NCBI GenBank assembly: GCA_002077045.2 | Contig: KZ111162.1 | Location: forward strand, 132,604 to 196,603 | DNA: 64,000 nt | From: Rachicladosporium sp. CCFEE 5018 | Taxonomy: Eukaryota; Ascomycota; Dothideomycetes; Cladosporiales; Cladosporiaceae | Direction: 5' to 3' | Part shown: positions 52,468 through 63,817 of the stretch, in pieces | Numbering within the stretch: position 1 is the first letter of the stretch | Layout: every line of letters starts with the position of its first letter | The notes under the pieces: model-generated | The model's input: the letters and a program-made list of their open reading frames with translations, nothing else | What the model was told of the DNA's origin: nothing | Databases searched by the model: none | Translations under genes and position numbers: made by a program

Positions 52468-52943
52468 CTGCGCTCATCGGCCATGCTCGAGGTTTGGCAC
52501 AGGGGTCTGGCGTGGGCGGTAAATGTGTCGACGGGCGCAGGGTTGCTAGCAACATGGTGACTTGGGACACGGGTAGCTTCATCTCACACGCATAGGCTCT
52601 GAAATTGATGCACTTGCTCGGGCACTACAACACCTCATGAGCTAGCTCAGCTACCGTATATACATCCCTCTTCTCCTTTCTTCATGGTATCCTCCTCTTT
52701 CCAGTATCACCTCCCAGGTGCATGATCCTTTCGTCCTTTCCAGCTGCTGCGTAAGGCGGACAGTATGCTACGCTAATGTCAAATCGCAAATCTATCTAAA
52801 GCTACATGGTGTGTACTATCTAAGTCCACGCAAAGGTGGAGAGTCGCTGAGAGTCGCTGGAACGCTGGACGAATGTGTGTAAGTAGAGTGCGCCGCACTG
52901 CTGCTGGCTTCCCCAACGAGGTGAAAGAAGCAGCCTTGGCTGC
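52468..52943. other. Intergenic, KAP104 3' flank (B)
   Basis: 476 bp, counterpart of 57626-58094; nothing recognised. Confidence 0.35.
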
Positions 52944-55027
52944 TCAGAACCTGTACAGCCCTCTCAGAGCTTGCTGCTGCTCTGCAGGTAGATTGCCCAA
53001 GAACGCATCCCATCCCTGCCCAACCATGCCCTTGTAAGTTGCAAGCGCCCTCTCGAACCCCTCAGCCGGCCCCTCAGAGCCCATACCAGTCAGAACCACG
53101 CCCGGTGCGCCGGCCATGGCGCTGAAGAAGTCTAGTAGACAAGCCTCCATTTTCTCGGGCGCATCAAGCACGATCTGCACGAAGCCTTTGAATGCGTGGC
53201 CCTTTTCGTCAGTCCACTGGACATTGCGCATCACGGAGAGGAATGGAGGAGCGATGGACGCTAGATGCGGCGCGAGAGAAGCGTGTGAGGAAATGCCTAG
53301 TCGTCCGATAGCGATTGCGGAGTTCTCGTTGAGAGATTGAGGAACATTCATGGCCGTGAGTATCGCGCCGAGCTTCTGCAACAAGCGAGGGATGAAAGGC
53401 TCGAGCATCTGAGGGGAAGCGCGCATGGAGATCTCTCCACACGACCAGCAGGCGTTGTTGATAACCCTGTAGCCTGTCTCTGGGTCTGCGGAGATGCCTT
53501 GCGAGAGGTCGAGCTGGGCTATCACTAGCTCTAGGATTGGTGGGAGATGCGGAGCGAGGAGCGGGAAGATGTAGATTGCGCTGTCGCCTAGGAGTGCGTA
53601 GGCAGATTGACGCACGTCATTGTTAGGGTCGCGCATGCAGTAGGTCAGGAGTTCGAGCATGTTCGGCTCGCTGGCTGATGTCAGCGCCACAGCTTGCTGC
53701 TCAGAGAGGGACTGTATGATCGCGCTCAGCAAATCCAGACTCGTCACAAGGAAGTCCTTATCAGGCGGATCGAGGTACTCTTCTTCATTCGCTGTGAAGC
53801 CTTCTTGCAAATTCTGGTGGATGATGCGGATACAGCGCTCGAAGAAAGGCTTTGCGAAGGGCGCAATGTTATCTTGCAGCGCTGTGGCGACATAGGAGAG
53901 ACATTCGAGGAGGGGAAACATCTCTCTTGACAGGTCTTGAACTTTTGACCAGCGCGTGATCAGCGCTGGCATAAGGAGCTTGACGAGTTCAGGCTGGGCG
54001 AGTGCAGGACCAGCATGCTCAGCAAGTGTCTGCACGCAATCGTAGAGGATAAACATGTTCTTGTCCTTGTACTGGTCGAAGCAGCGCACAAATTGCTGGA
54101 CAATGACAGCACAGTAGGGCATGAGCTCAATGTTGGCAGCTTCTTCGAGTGTTGCGAATGCCGAAGCGGCAGATTCCTGCACTTTCTTGTTCTTGTCAAG
54201 CATGCGTTGTAGGATTCCATCCATGATAGGCTGGAACATCTGGATTTTACCATCACCGGTGAGGTGCGCTGCCCACCCTGCGAACCGACCGAGTGCCCAG
54301 CAGGTGATCTGACGGACGACAGGTTGATGGTCGTCGAGTAGCGTTAGGAGATATGGGACAAGCTGAGGAAGATGCTGTTGGACTGTATCTATGCAGCCTG
54401 GCCCGATTGCGCCCAATGCCAGGACTGCGGCTTCTCGGTTCTGCCAGTCTCGATGTTGCAAGTTCTCTTGAAGCCAAGGCAGTGTAATCTCGAACACAGG
54501 CGCGCCGTTGTGCGTGGCAAGACTGTCGAGAGATGCTGCAGAGCACTTCCGCAGATTCCACTCGTCCTCGGGATCCGCACCGTGCACATCGTCATCTTCA
54601 ATCTCGCCCTCGCTGAGGTCATCTTCGTAGGCGTATCCATTGACACTTTCATGTGCTTGGCCGTTTGTCTTTCCTGCGCCATCATTCGACACAGCGAGTG
54701 AACCCTTCTGTTTGGCATCTGCGAACACAGGCTTGATGTCTTTCGCCTCGTCCTCTTCGTCTGCGTCATCTGCGTCGCCTTCCAATCGTGCCTGGTCATC
54801 CTCGTCGTATACCATCGAGTCCAGTAGAACGGGTACAATCTCCGTGATGTATGGCCGTAGAGCGTCACGCAATACTGAAGTACTGCTTGCTTCGAAGAAG
54901 AACTCCGCGGCATCCAATGCAAGTTCCGGGTTCTGCAGATCTCGCTGCTGCGTCAACGTATATGCTACAATGCCTTGCATATGAGGTAACAGAACATTCG
55001 GAAGGCCGTCTGCAAGTAGTGCGAAGG
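52944..55027 (-). CDS. KAP104: Transportin/KAP104, copy B, N-terminus missing at gap
   Basis: Importin beta-2 type nuclear import receptor. 2084 bp encoding the C-terminal 694 codons or so, starting inside a HEAT repeat and running to the stop. It aligns without any indel with 58095-60178; about 247 N-terminal codons lie beyond the contig end. The acidic loop (DDADEEDEAKDIKP) that couples Ran binding to cargo release is present. Differences from copy A are sparse. Confidence 0.92.
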
Positions 55028-55127
55028 NNNNNNNNNNNNNNNNNNNNNNNNNNNNNNNNNNNNNNNNNNNNNNNNNNNNNNNNNNNNNNNNNNNNNNNNN
55101 NNNNNNNNNNNNNNNNNNNNNNNNNNN
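55028..55127. other. Assembly gap 3 (100 N)
   Basis: Exactly 100 N, joining the middle of KAP104 (copy B) to the middle of cullin-1 (copy A). Like gap 2, the two sides cannot be neighbours as written, since cullin-1 already lies complete to the left in copy B. Confidence 0.98.
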
Positions 55128-55998
55128 GCTTCGCGATGAGTGCTTGCTCGCAAGTCTTCATGAGAGGCTGCATGATCTCGCTGAGGAGGTAGAGAGGCAC
55201 GCGCTCCTTCTCCTCGTCGAGGCGGCGGCTAGCCTTCTTCATGTAGTCGACGACCGAATTGACAGCCAGGAACTCAGCAGACTCCTTCTCGTAGTAGTTT
55301 TTGGTGGCTGCAAGGAAGGGCTCTTCGAAGTGCTTCCGGTAGACGTCGAGAGTGGTCTTCGTGCTGTCTGCGTCGTCTATTCCCAGAGAGACGAAAGAAT
55401 CCACGACTGATTTGATCTTCGATTGTTCAATAGTCTCTCCATTGCGCTGCTTCTCCACAAGCCGCAGAACAGCATCCATGACCGCATTTTGAGTGCTCCC
55501 GAACATATCCTCCTTCCAGCGCACAAGGTGGAGGGTGTAGATATCGAATACATCCTTTTTCCCCTCATCCATCTCGCGCTTCACCCAGTGACGGTTCAAA
55601 TACTTGAACAAATGGTTGTTGAACGTGCCAGCAGTGGTGTAGCGCTTCCACTCCTTGATGTAGAAGGTGAGAAGGGCTTCATCTACGTGTTTCACCATCT
55701 CACCATGAACCCCATTGAGGTGCCCCTCGAGATACTCATTTAGTCGTCTGTAGAGCTCTTCTCCGAGGAGGTGAGCCCCACGGTGTGTGGAATTGAGATT
55801 TGTCTGTCCTACAGCCTTTTGGGCAGTGCAGAAGTTGTGGATTGAGGTGTAGAGGGCCATGTAGGTGGGTAGGGTCAAGCCAGCGCTCAAATTGATCATT
55901 ATTGAGTCAACTCCCCATTCGAGGTACTTCCAGGTACCGTTAATGTCATCCTTGGAAGTAGGTAGCGGCGGAGCTGGTCGCAGGCCTGGAGTGGCCAT
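55128..55998 (-). CDS. CDC53: Cullin-1, N-terminal part, copy A (cut by gap)
   Basis: 290 codons from MATPGLRPAPPLP (start 55998) to the gap; the remainder is 25038-26491. It holds the first cullin repeats (IHNFCTAQKAVGQTNLN, KEWKRYTTAGTFNNHLFKYL) that bind SKP1. The residue at 96 is Glu where copy B has Lys. Confidence 0.9.
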
Positions 55999-56977
55999 TT
56001 TGAGGGTGTTTCTCCGTGGATATTGATAGGCGGTTGAGATAAGATCGTGTACACCGGTATAGTGGTTTTGGTGAGTTACCACCTCGGAGAAAGAGGTACA
56101 GTACTGAGGGAGAAGTTGAAGTACCTGGATTAGTGAGTGTAAGTAGTGAAAGTCGGGTCGCGAGATTATCCGTCATATCACATGCAGGCGTGGAGCGGGT
56201 TCACCAATAAGCTTCAGGCAGTCACGCTTATCTAATCGTGCATTAAGGCATCAACGCCACCATTCTCTCCGTCAAAATTGAGACCTTCATATGCACATAC
56301 AATGTACGTTGCAATAGTGGTTGACTATGTACTGTACCTCGGAGAGACCACACCCGTCACTTCTCAAAGATAGTCGAGTCACTCTCTCTCCAATTCATGC
56401 CCCTCGTGCGCCTCTATACCACCAGCTGCAAGAACGAACCTCCAGTCTGCGTTACTGCTGATATATACTAAACTGTGTGTTCATGGGAACACCAGTGTCT
56501 CAATCTCTCCTCTCCACTTCGTTGTCTAATATCCTATGCGTCTGTCGTGATGGCTGCAACAGTGAAACCGCAACATGCGCAGCTATGGAGAGACAGTGTT
56601 CAATCTAGATTGAGAGAGCCCTACATGCGAGCCTCTTTCTCTGTGAATGACGGCAATTGCTTATGCGTGTATAGTGCGAGCTGCAGTAGTGACATCCGGC
56701 CTCTGTCTGTCATGGAGAGACCGCACTCCTATCGGCCTTCAGATCTCAAGTCCTCGCAGCCCTATTTATGACTGATGTGGCACTACTGCCCCAGCTCACC
56801 GCGACCAGGTCTAATGCAGTCGACTGGCATTGATGTCCTTAACTGGAATCCCTCTCGCCACCTTTTCACCGATCAGCACCATCCGAAAGGCGTCATCAGC
56901 GCTTCCTCACGAAAAGCCAATCGCTGCACAGCAGTTACTCAGAGATTTATTGGATTGTCTTACATTCAATTGCTAGA
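55999..56977. other. Intergenic upstream of cullin-1 (A)
   Basis: About 980 bp; patchy similarity to the copy-B spacer. No gene recognised. Confidence 0.4.
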
Positions 56978-57625
56978 CTAGCCATCGCACCATCCTCTCA
57001 GCAGCCTCCGCTCGAATAAATCTAGCAGATGAAAGAATTTCTCACCATACCAACCCGGTGGATACACTCATTCCTGCCCACCCGCAGCCTGCGTGTCCGA
57101 CCCATCGCCACCGTCGGCCCAGTGTGCACGCCCCGAACGGCAGCGCTGCTCTGTCGGAAGTGGAGCAAGCTTCCGCACCACGATATCCCTCAGCCACCCT
57201 CGTAGCCCCTCACGACAGGCTCTAGGTTGCCGTAGACCACGCTCGACAACTTCACGACTCTGTTCACATGTCCAACCCCGCTGCGAAACGGCAAAGTCGA
57301 TGCGTTTGCGCGCCACGTTCCGCCCTCTTTGGGCGCCCCTAGGTTCATCATCAAAGACATCTTCGACAAAGACGAAGTACTGCCGAGCGAACTCGATCAT
57401 CCTCTCCTCAAAATCTTCGATTTGCTCCTTGCTAGTACAAACATCCGGCATCAAGACATGCCAATCCTTCCAAAGCTTTTCCGCTAGAACCTCAAGTCCC
57501 TAATCGTGCAGAACCTTGTGCGCGCTGCCTTTGTAGCTTCCTAAGGCACTCTGATACTTGAGGTGTTGGCCTTCCGACTGCTCGTGTAAGGTTAATTGAG
57601 GACACGAGGAGGAAGTTCTGACCAT
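56978..57625 (-). pseudogene. Decayed gene between cullin-1 and KAP104, copy A
   Basis: The frame from MVRT (57625) to a stop at 56978 is 216 codons and is continuous except for two in-frame stops: TAG at 57500-57502 (copy B: CAG, Gln) and TGA at 57068-57070 (copy B: TGG, Trp). After each stop the same frame keeps matching copy B (GLEVLAEKLW; VYPPGWYGEKFF). No known domain recognised; Trp/Tyr-rich C-terminal half. Sequencing error cannot be excluded, but four independent lesions in two copies make that unlikely. Confidence 0.55.
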
Positions 57626-58094
57626 CTGCGCTCATCGGCCATGCTCGAGGTTTGACACAGGGGTCTGGCGTGCGCGGTAAATGTGTCGACGGGCGCAGGA
57701 TTGCTAGCAACATGGTGACTTAGGACACGGGCAGCTTCATCTCACACGCAGAGACTCTGGTATTGATGCACTTGCTCAGCCACTACTGCATCTCATAGCT
57801 ACCGTATATACACCCTCTCCCGTCCCTCATGGTATCCTCCTCTTTCCAGTATCCCCTCCCAGATGCATGATCACATTTCTTGTTGTCCAGCTGCCGCTTA
57901 AGGCGGACAGTATGCTACGCTAATCTCAAAATCGCAAGTCTATCTAATGAAGCTACATGGTGCGTACTATCTAAGTCCACGCAAAGGTGGAGAACCGCTG
58001 AGAGTCGCTGGAACGCTGGACGAATGTGTGTAAGTGGAGTGCGCCGCACTGCTGCTGGCTTCCCCAAGGAGGTGAAAGAAGCAGCCTTGGCTGC
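57626..58094. other. Intergenic, KAP104 3' flank (A)
   Basis: 469 bp between KAP104 stop and the decayed gene. Nothing recognised. Confidence 0.35.
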
Positions 58095-60920
58095 TCAGAA
58101 CCTGTACAGCCCTCTCAGAGCTTGCTGCTGCTCTGCAGGTAGATTGCCCAAGAACGCATCCCATCCCTGCCCAACCATGACCTTGTAAGTTGCAAGCGCC
58201 CTCTCGAACCCCTCAGCGGGCCCCTCAGAGCCCATACCAGTCAGAACCACGCCCGGTGCGCCGGCCATGGCGCTGAAGAAGTCTAGTAGACAAGCCTCCA
58301 TTTTCTCGGGCGCATCGAGCACGATCTGTACGAAGCCTTTGAATGCGTGACCCTTTTCGTCAGTCCACTGGACATTGCGCATCACGGAGAGGAATGGAGG
58401 AGCGATGGACGCTAGATGCGGCGCGAGAGAAGCGTGTGAGGAAATGCCTAGTCGTCCGATAGCGATTGCGGAGTTCTCGTTGAGAGATTGAGGAACATTT
58501 GTGGCCGTGAGTATTGCGCCGAGCTTCTGCAACAAGCGAGGGATGAAAGGCTCGAGCATCCGAGGGGAAGCGCGCATGGAGATCTCCCCACACGACCAGC
58601 AGGCGTTGTTAATCACCCTGTAGCCTGTCTCTGGGTCTGCGGAGATGCCTTGCGAGAGGTCCAGCTGGGCTATCACTAGCTCTAGGATTGGTGGGAGATG
58701 CGGAGCGAGGAGCGGGAAGATGTAGATTGCGCTGTCGCCTAGGAGTGCGTAGGCAGATTGACGCACGTCATTGTTAGGGTCGCGCATGCAGTAGGTCAGG
58801 AGTTCGAGCATGTTCGGCTCGCTGGCTGATGTCAGCGCCACAGCTTGCTGCTCAGAGAGGGACTGTATGATGGCGCTCAGCAAATCCAGACTCGTCACGA
58901 GGAAGTCCTTATCAGGCGGATCGAGGTACTCTTCTTCATTCGCTGTGAAGCCTTCTTGCAAGTTCTGGTGGATGATACGGATACAGCGCTCGAAGAAAGG
59001 CTTTGCGAAGGGCGCAATGTTTTCTTGCAGCGCTGTGGCGACATAGGAGAGACATTCGAGGAGGGGAAACATCTCTCTTGACTGGTCTTGAACTTTTGAC
59101 CAGCGTGTGATCAGCGCTGGCATAAGGAGCTTGACGAGTTCAGGCTGCGCGAGTGCAGGACCAGCATGCTCAGCAAGTGTCTGCACGCAATCGTAGAGGA
59201 TGAACATGTTCTTGTCCTTGTACTGGTCGAAGCAGCGCACGAATTGCTGAACAATGACAGCGCAGTAGGGCATGAGCTCAATGTTGGCAGCTTCTTCGAG
59301 TGTTGCGAATGCCGAAGCGGCGGATTCCTGCACTTTCTTGTTCTTGTCAAGCATGCGTTGTAGGATTCCATCCATGATAGGCTGGAACATCTGGATCTTA
59401 CCATCACCGGTGAGGTGCGCTGCCCACCCCGCGAACCGACCGAGTGCCCAGCAGGTGATCTGACGGACGACAGGTTGATGGTCGTCGAGTAGCGTGAGGA
59501 GATATGGGACAAGCTGAGGAAGATGCTGTTGGACTGTATCTATGCAGCCTGGCCCGATTGCGCCCAATGCCAGGACTGCGGCTTCTCGGTTCTGCCAGTC
59601 TCGATGTTGCAAGTTCTCTTGAAGCCAAGGCAGTGTAATCTCGAACACAGGCGCGCCGTTGTGCGTGGCAAGACTGTCGAGAGATGCTGCAGAGTACTTC
59701 CGCAGATTCCACTCGTCCTCGGGATCCGCACCGTACGCATCGTCATCTTCAATCTCGCCGTCGCTGAGGTCATCTTCGTAGGCGTATCCATTGACACTTT
59801 CATGTGCTTGGCCGTTTGTCTTTCCTGCGCCATCATTCGACACAGCGAGTGAACCCTTCTGTTTGGCATCTGCGAACACAGGCTTGATGTCTTTCGCCTC
59901 GTCCTCTTCGTCTGCGTCATCTGCGTCGCCTTCCAATCGTGCCTGGTCATCCTCGTCATATACCATCGAGTCCAGTAGAACGGGTACAATCTCCGTGATG
60001 TATGGCCGTAGAGCGTCACGCAATACCGGAGTACTGCTTGCTTCGAAGAAGAACTCCGCGGCATCCAATGCAAGTTCGGGGTTCTGCAGATCTCGCTGCT
60101 GCGTCAACGTATATGCTACAATGCCTTGCATATGAGGTAACAGAACATTCGGAAGGCCGTCTGCAAGTAGTGCGAAGGCTCGACAGACATATCGCCGGAC
60201 TTCATCGTCAGGATCTGAGGCCAGTGACACGAATCGGGGAAGGATATCATCGATCTGCGCGCGACATGTGGATGCTACGGGTTCATTGAGGAAGACATTG
60301 ATAGAGGCCAAAGCTCGTGACCGGACTTTAGCAGTGGGATTGCTGGTGAATCGAAGGAGCTCGGGTAAGAGAAAGTCAAGTGGTCGCTGGGATTGGTACT
60401 GTTTATCGAGTGCGCGCTTGTTGTCTTCGCAGATCTTGAACAGCGCTCCCATAGCTCCGTCGATGATCGCTGGTGAGCTCTGGCTCGAGGCCATCGTGAC
60501 AAGCTCGGGAAGGATTTGAGGCCAGCCCAAGATGCCACCGACTCGGACAACCTCAGTGATGACATTGCCGGCGAAGTTTCGAATCTGCAGTGTGGCGTCT
60601 TGCAAGCCAAGCACGATCGTGGCTTTGACATAGACTTTGCTCGGCTCTGCAATCTTCTCCCAGCCTGTGCGGACGTTGTTCTTCAGCATGATCGCTGCTG
60701 CACTTCGTGCGGCGAAGTAGTTTTCTGCGCTGAGGCTTGTAGGATTGGTGCTCGTGGTGGCGATCCATGCGAGGTAGTTGTTGAAGTCCGGCGATGCTCC
60801 CTTGACATGTTGGAGCATTTTCTCGGCATTGCGCTGTGCCTTTGCGTCATGTCCACTCAGCGAGTCGCGAAGCAATTGCGTGAGCGAAGCTATGGGTTGT
60901 TCCTCTGGTTGCCACTCCAT
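58095..60920 (-). CDS. KAP104: Transportin / karyopherin KAP104, complete, copy A
   Basis: Nuclear import receptor of the importin beta-2 type, which carries PY-NLS cargoes such as mRNA-binding proteins through the nuclear pore in a Ran-dependent way. 941 residues, single exon. It starts MEWQPEEQ, as transportins characteristically do (MEWQP). HEAT repeats run throughout. The acidic loop at about residues 325-345 (GDADDADEEDEAKDI) is followed by a variable linker. The C-terminal HEAT repeats (YALLGDSAIYIFPLLAPHLP, NNACWSCGEISMR) that bind PY-NLS cargo are clear. It shares a strand with cullin-1 and TPK. Confidence 0.93.
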   Translation of the reverse strand: MEWQPEEQPIASLTQLLRDSLSGHDAKAQRNAEKMLQHVKGASPDFNNYLAWIATTSTNPTSLSAENYFAARSAAAIMLKNNVRTGWEKIAEPSKVYVKATIVLGLQDATLQIRNFAGNVITEVVRVGGILGWPQILPELVTMASSQSSPAIIDGAMGALFKICEDNKRALDKQYQSQRPLDFLLPELLRFTSNPTAKVRSRALASINVFLNEPVASTCRAQIDDILPRFVSLASDPDDEVRRYVCRAFALLADGLPNVLLPHMQGIVAYTLTQQRDLQNPELALDAAEFFFEASSTPVLRDALRPYITEIVPVLLDSMVYDEDDQARLEGDADDADEEDEAKDIKPVFADAKQKGSLAVSNDGAGKTNGQAHESVNGYAYEDDLSDGEIEDDDAYGADPEDEWNLRKYSAASLDSLATHNGAPVFEITLPWLQENLQHRDWQNREAAVLALGAIGPGCIDTVQQHLPQLVPYLLTLLDDHQPVVRQITCWALGRFAGWAAHLTGDGKIQMFQPIMDGILQRMLDKNKKVQESAASAFATLEEAANIELMPYCAVIVQQFVRCFDQYKDKNMFILYDCVQTLAEHAGPALAQPELVKLLMPALITRWSKVQDQSREMFPLLECLSYVATALQENIAPFAKPFFERCIRIIHQNLQEGFTANEEEYLDPPDKDFLVTSLDLLSAIIQSLSEQQAVALTSASEPNMLELLTYCMRDPNNDVRQSAYALLGDSAIYIFPLLAPHLPPILELVIAQLDLSQGISADPETGYRVINNACWSCGEISMRASPRMLEPFIPRLLQKLGAILTATNVPQSLNENSAIAIGRLGISSHASLAPHLASIAPPFLSVMRNVQWTDEKGHAFKGFVQIVLDAPEKMEACLLDFFSAMAGAPGVVLTGMGSEGPAEGFERALATYKVMVGQGWDAFLGNLPAEQQQALRGLYRF

Positions 60921-61922
60921 GGCGAAGGATGTTCGAGGTTATGCTCCAGTCTGAGATCGGATTTCGCACAAGGTCAGGGCAAAATGGTACTGTAGACTTG
61001 TATCCACTTTGCTTCGCAATAACAGGTGACACTGGATTGGGTCGTAGTAATTGTTCGCAGCCTTTTGTTGCCCAGGGTTTTGCTGGTACCCGAGTCAAGT
61101 TCCTCCTATTGTGTGACTTCTTCGTATTGACACCAACATAGCGTCCTCGCTCAGCAGCACATGAGTAGAAGTACAGCTCCGCAATTCGAGGTCGTCCAGC
61201 TCGTATAGAGAATATCCTTCGAAAGTCGTCTACCCCTATGGTGTATTCCTGGTCCAGTAGCACAGCGATTGAGATTATCAAGGTGTACAGTGTATTACAA
61301 GCAATTATGCCTATCGTTCATTGACTGAGGTCAGAAATTGGGCAGAGGATGATGTCTGGTGGGGCGACCTCATAGTTGGGCGAATGCGGCAAGTCTACGC
61401 GAGGCGCATGTGCCATTGAGACCTCACGTCTTCTCTACTACTCACCAACTCAGCAACAATGTGCAACACAACAATCAGTCGGCGCACATTGGCAAATGGT
61501 TTGAAGTCTATGTACGAGCTTACCTTTGGCTCTCGAGTCCTCGAGCAAGCATTGTTGCACAGCATATCGCAACACGATCTCGGGGCTTTGCCTCAGGAGC
61601 GGATGTAACATGTGATGCTCATCACTGAGACACTCGTGCCACGGAAGCATGCAGGAACCCATCAGGCTCCTCAATTCCTTGTATGAGACGAGAGGTGATA
61701 ACGCTCGTCGTTCGCCGGGTTGCTCTGCCAAAGAAGCTGGCTTCAGCAATCCACCATCGACATGCACTCATGTCATGCAGGTCACCTCTCGACAGCGTCG
61801 CCGCTGGGTGTGTTCGGAAGGAGTCAGAGTCATGCAGGCGGTCGCCCAAGATACTGTCGAGTGCTCGACGCCTCGTATTCGAGCTTTCGTTACCTCATCG
61901 CACGTTCTGTGCAAACAGGCGC
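60921..61922. other. Intergenic KAP104 promoter / TPK 3' flank
   Basis: 1002 bp. Presumably holds the KAP104 promoter. Small open frames on both strands lack recognisable features, and no second copy is available for comparison. Confidence 0.4.
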
Positions 61923-62786
61923 TCATTTCGCATCGCCACGCTCAACAGTGAAGAGTACCTCGCGATTACACGTGATTTCCACCTCCTCGCCCAGAACATG
62001 ATTGCTCGTGCTCATCATGCCACCCATCTCAGTCTCCCAGTCCTGCACATCCCACTCCAGCCCTTTCGTCTCAATCACAGCCTTGCCGTACACGGGTAGG
62101 ACGCCTACATTTCTGCCCACAAGTCCAGTATTTTGAGGCACATGGATCACAGTAGCCCCAGGCTGCAGCATAAACGTTATACTTGACTCGGAGAACAACC
62201 AGAACCGTACGTCAGGATGGCGCGTGACTTGCTCGCGGTACAGTTCGTGCAGAAGACCAATGCCTTGATCGACGCGGCCGCCTAGGCTGCCGAGCACGAG
62301 GATATTCCGGACGTCAGGTTGAAGGAACAAGATCTGATTGATGCCTTTGCCAAAGTCGGTACTGTACTGGTCTGGATCTTTCGATATATGGACGCCGAGT
62401 TTCTCGTAGCAAGACCTGACATTGGCTGTCAAAGAGTCCAAGTCTCCATGAATCAGGGAGGGTAAATGCTTCCGCAAGGCGGTGTCCCAGGCGTGATCCG
62501 GAAAGGTTGACGTGAGGAGGTCATATAGTCTGTTCGCACCACCGTCTGCGCATAAGACCGTGCTGGCACGACTGTAGAGTTTCTTGAAAGTCTCATAGTC
62601 CGTCAACGGAGAGTTGAGGATGATTAAGGCGATTTCAGAAGGAATCGGGAGGGACGCAGGGGCTTCCGCCAACGGCGATTGCAAGAATCGCGTGGGCCAA
62701 AGTTCAGTTCTTGGATCCGTCGCGTTCAAATTCTTCTTGCGATCCGAATGTGCCATTTCAAAAGAGATTATGATAGTCTTCAACAT
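61923..62786 (-). CDS. THI80: Thiamine pyrophosphokinase
   Basis: Converts thiamine and ATP to thiamine diphosphate, the cofactor of pyruvate and 2-oxoglutarate dehydrogenases and transketolase. 287 residues, single exon. The N-terminal catalytic domain has VLCADGGANRLYDL and the metal-binding HGDLDSL, followed by the DQYSTDFGKGI segment and GSLGGRVDQGIGLLHEL. The C-terminal beta-domain contains the thiamine-binding SNHVLGEEVEI region. The start could instead be Met11 (62756), which also has a reasonable context. Divergent from MIA40. Confidence 0.92.
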   Translation of the reverse strand: MLKTIIISFEMAHSDRKKNLNATDPRTELWPTRFLQSPLAEAPASLPIPSEIALIILNSPLTDYETFKKLYSRASTVLCADGGANRLYDLLTSTFPDHAWDTALRKHLPSLIHGDLDSLTANVRSCYEKLGVHISKDPDQYSTDFGKGINQILFLQPDVRNILVLGSLGGRVDQGIGLLHELYREQVTRHPDVRFWLFSESSITFMLQPGATVIHVPQNTGLVGRNVGVLPVYGKAVIETKGLEWDVQDWETEMGGMMSTSNHVLGEEVEITCNREVLFTVERGDAK

Positions 62787-62916
62787 GGCTATGACAAAAT
62801 GCAGGCCGAGTGCACGGGCCTCATACCCGAAGCTCGGATGGCAAGCGCATCCTCGGATTTATCATCCACTTTGACATCGCCGTCAACACTGTCTCTATCC
62901 TGCTGTGCATCTCATT
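62787..62916. promoter_or_regulatory. Short divergent promoter THI80 / MIA40
   Basis: 130 bp (160 bp if THI80 starts at 62756) between divergent start codons of two genes. No thiamine riboswitch is apparent here, as judged only by eye. Confidence 0.4.
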
Positions 62917-63817
62917 ATGTATCGTCCAGTATTTCGCGCTCTCGCGCTGCCTCGCGCAATCCCTCGCGCCACCAGAAGGACTCTCACAACCGCGCCACCA
63001 GACAAAACTTCCCGGAGCTTCAAGAACACGGCGCTGCGATGGACATTGGCAGGAGGATTAGTGTACTACTATAATGTGTCAAACGTGTGGGCGGAGGAGC
63101 CAGCATGTAAGGATTGAGGTTTGGCGACAGACGGTGGATAAGTGTTAACGGATCAATGTAGATGCAGTACATGCGCCACCAGAAATCGGCAGTGAGAACG
63201 AGGAAGTCAACACGAGCATCGAATCGATAGCCGCACAACGCCGTGCCCAGGCTCGAGCAACGCAATCGCAGTCCCCACAATCCCTCCAGTCCTCCACACC
63301 CGCCGCACCTGAAGAGGCTACTTCACAACCCACGCCATCCCCTGGTTCCCCCGAAGCTCTCGAAGAAGAAGCTGGTCAACAAGGCGCCTTCAATGAGGAG
63401 ACTGGCGAGATCAACTGGGACTGTCCATGCTTGGGCGGCATGGCCGACGGACCTTGTGGCGAGCAGTTCCGAGCAGCGTTCAGTTGCTTCGTGTTCAGCA
63501 AGGAGGAGCCGAAGGGAGTGGACTGCATTGAGAACTTCAAGGGGATGCAAGACTGTTTCAGGCTACATCCGGAGGTTTATGGCAGTGAGTTGGAGGAGGA
63601 AGAAGTTGATGGGGAGCTTGAGAGGCAGGCTGGAAGTGCTGTGGGGACCGTTGGGGGAGAGGTGGAGCAGCCGGTGAGGAAGGTGGAGGCCGAGAGGGCG
63701 CAGACACCGGCGGTAAAGGAGCCCCTCAAGTCAGAGCCTGTGAGTGAGAGTGAGGAGCTGGTGCCGAAGGCGTGGCACGATGGGACTGCAGACACCAAGG
63801 TCCCTACGGAAAAGTAG
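62917..63817 (+). CDS. MIA40: Mitochondrial intermembrane-space oxidoreductase MIA40
   Basis: Receptor and disulfide carrier that oxidises CX3C/CX9C proteins imported into the intermembrane space, recycled by Erv1. Exons 62917-63106 and 63162-63817 (55-bp intron) encode 281 residues. The N-terminus is an Arg-rich presequence (MYRPVFRALALPRAIPRATR) followed by a membrane anchor (LRWTLAGGLVYYYNV). The redox motif CPC (WDCPCLGG) precedes twin CX9C motifs, C-GEQFRAAFS-C and C-IENFKGMQD-C, then LHPEVY. The C-terminal tail is acidic. A second acceptor 6 bp downstream (ATGCAG) keeps frame and would remove two residues. Start 62917 rather than 62905 because the presequence begins well there. Confidence 0.93.

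Larger units (their letters stand above)
26592..55027. repeat. Homeologous block, copy B of 1780-26491 plus extension
   Basis: Gene order, orientation and exon structure repeat those of 1780-26491 except for the missing F-box-like gene. After cullin-1 the block runs into sequence homologous to 55128-60178. Coding divergence is a few percent and uneven. I interpret it as the second subgenome of a hybrid or duplicated genome, not as a true tandem repeat. Confidence 0.8.
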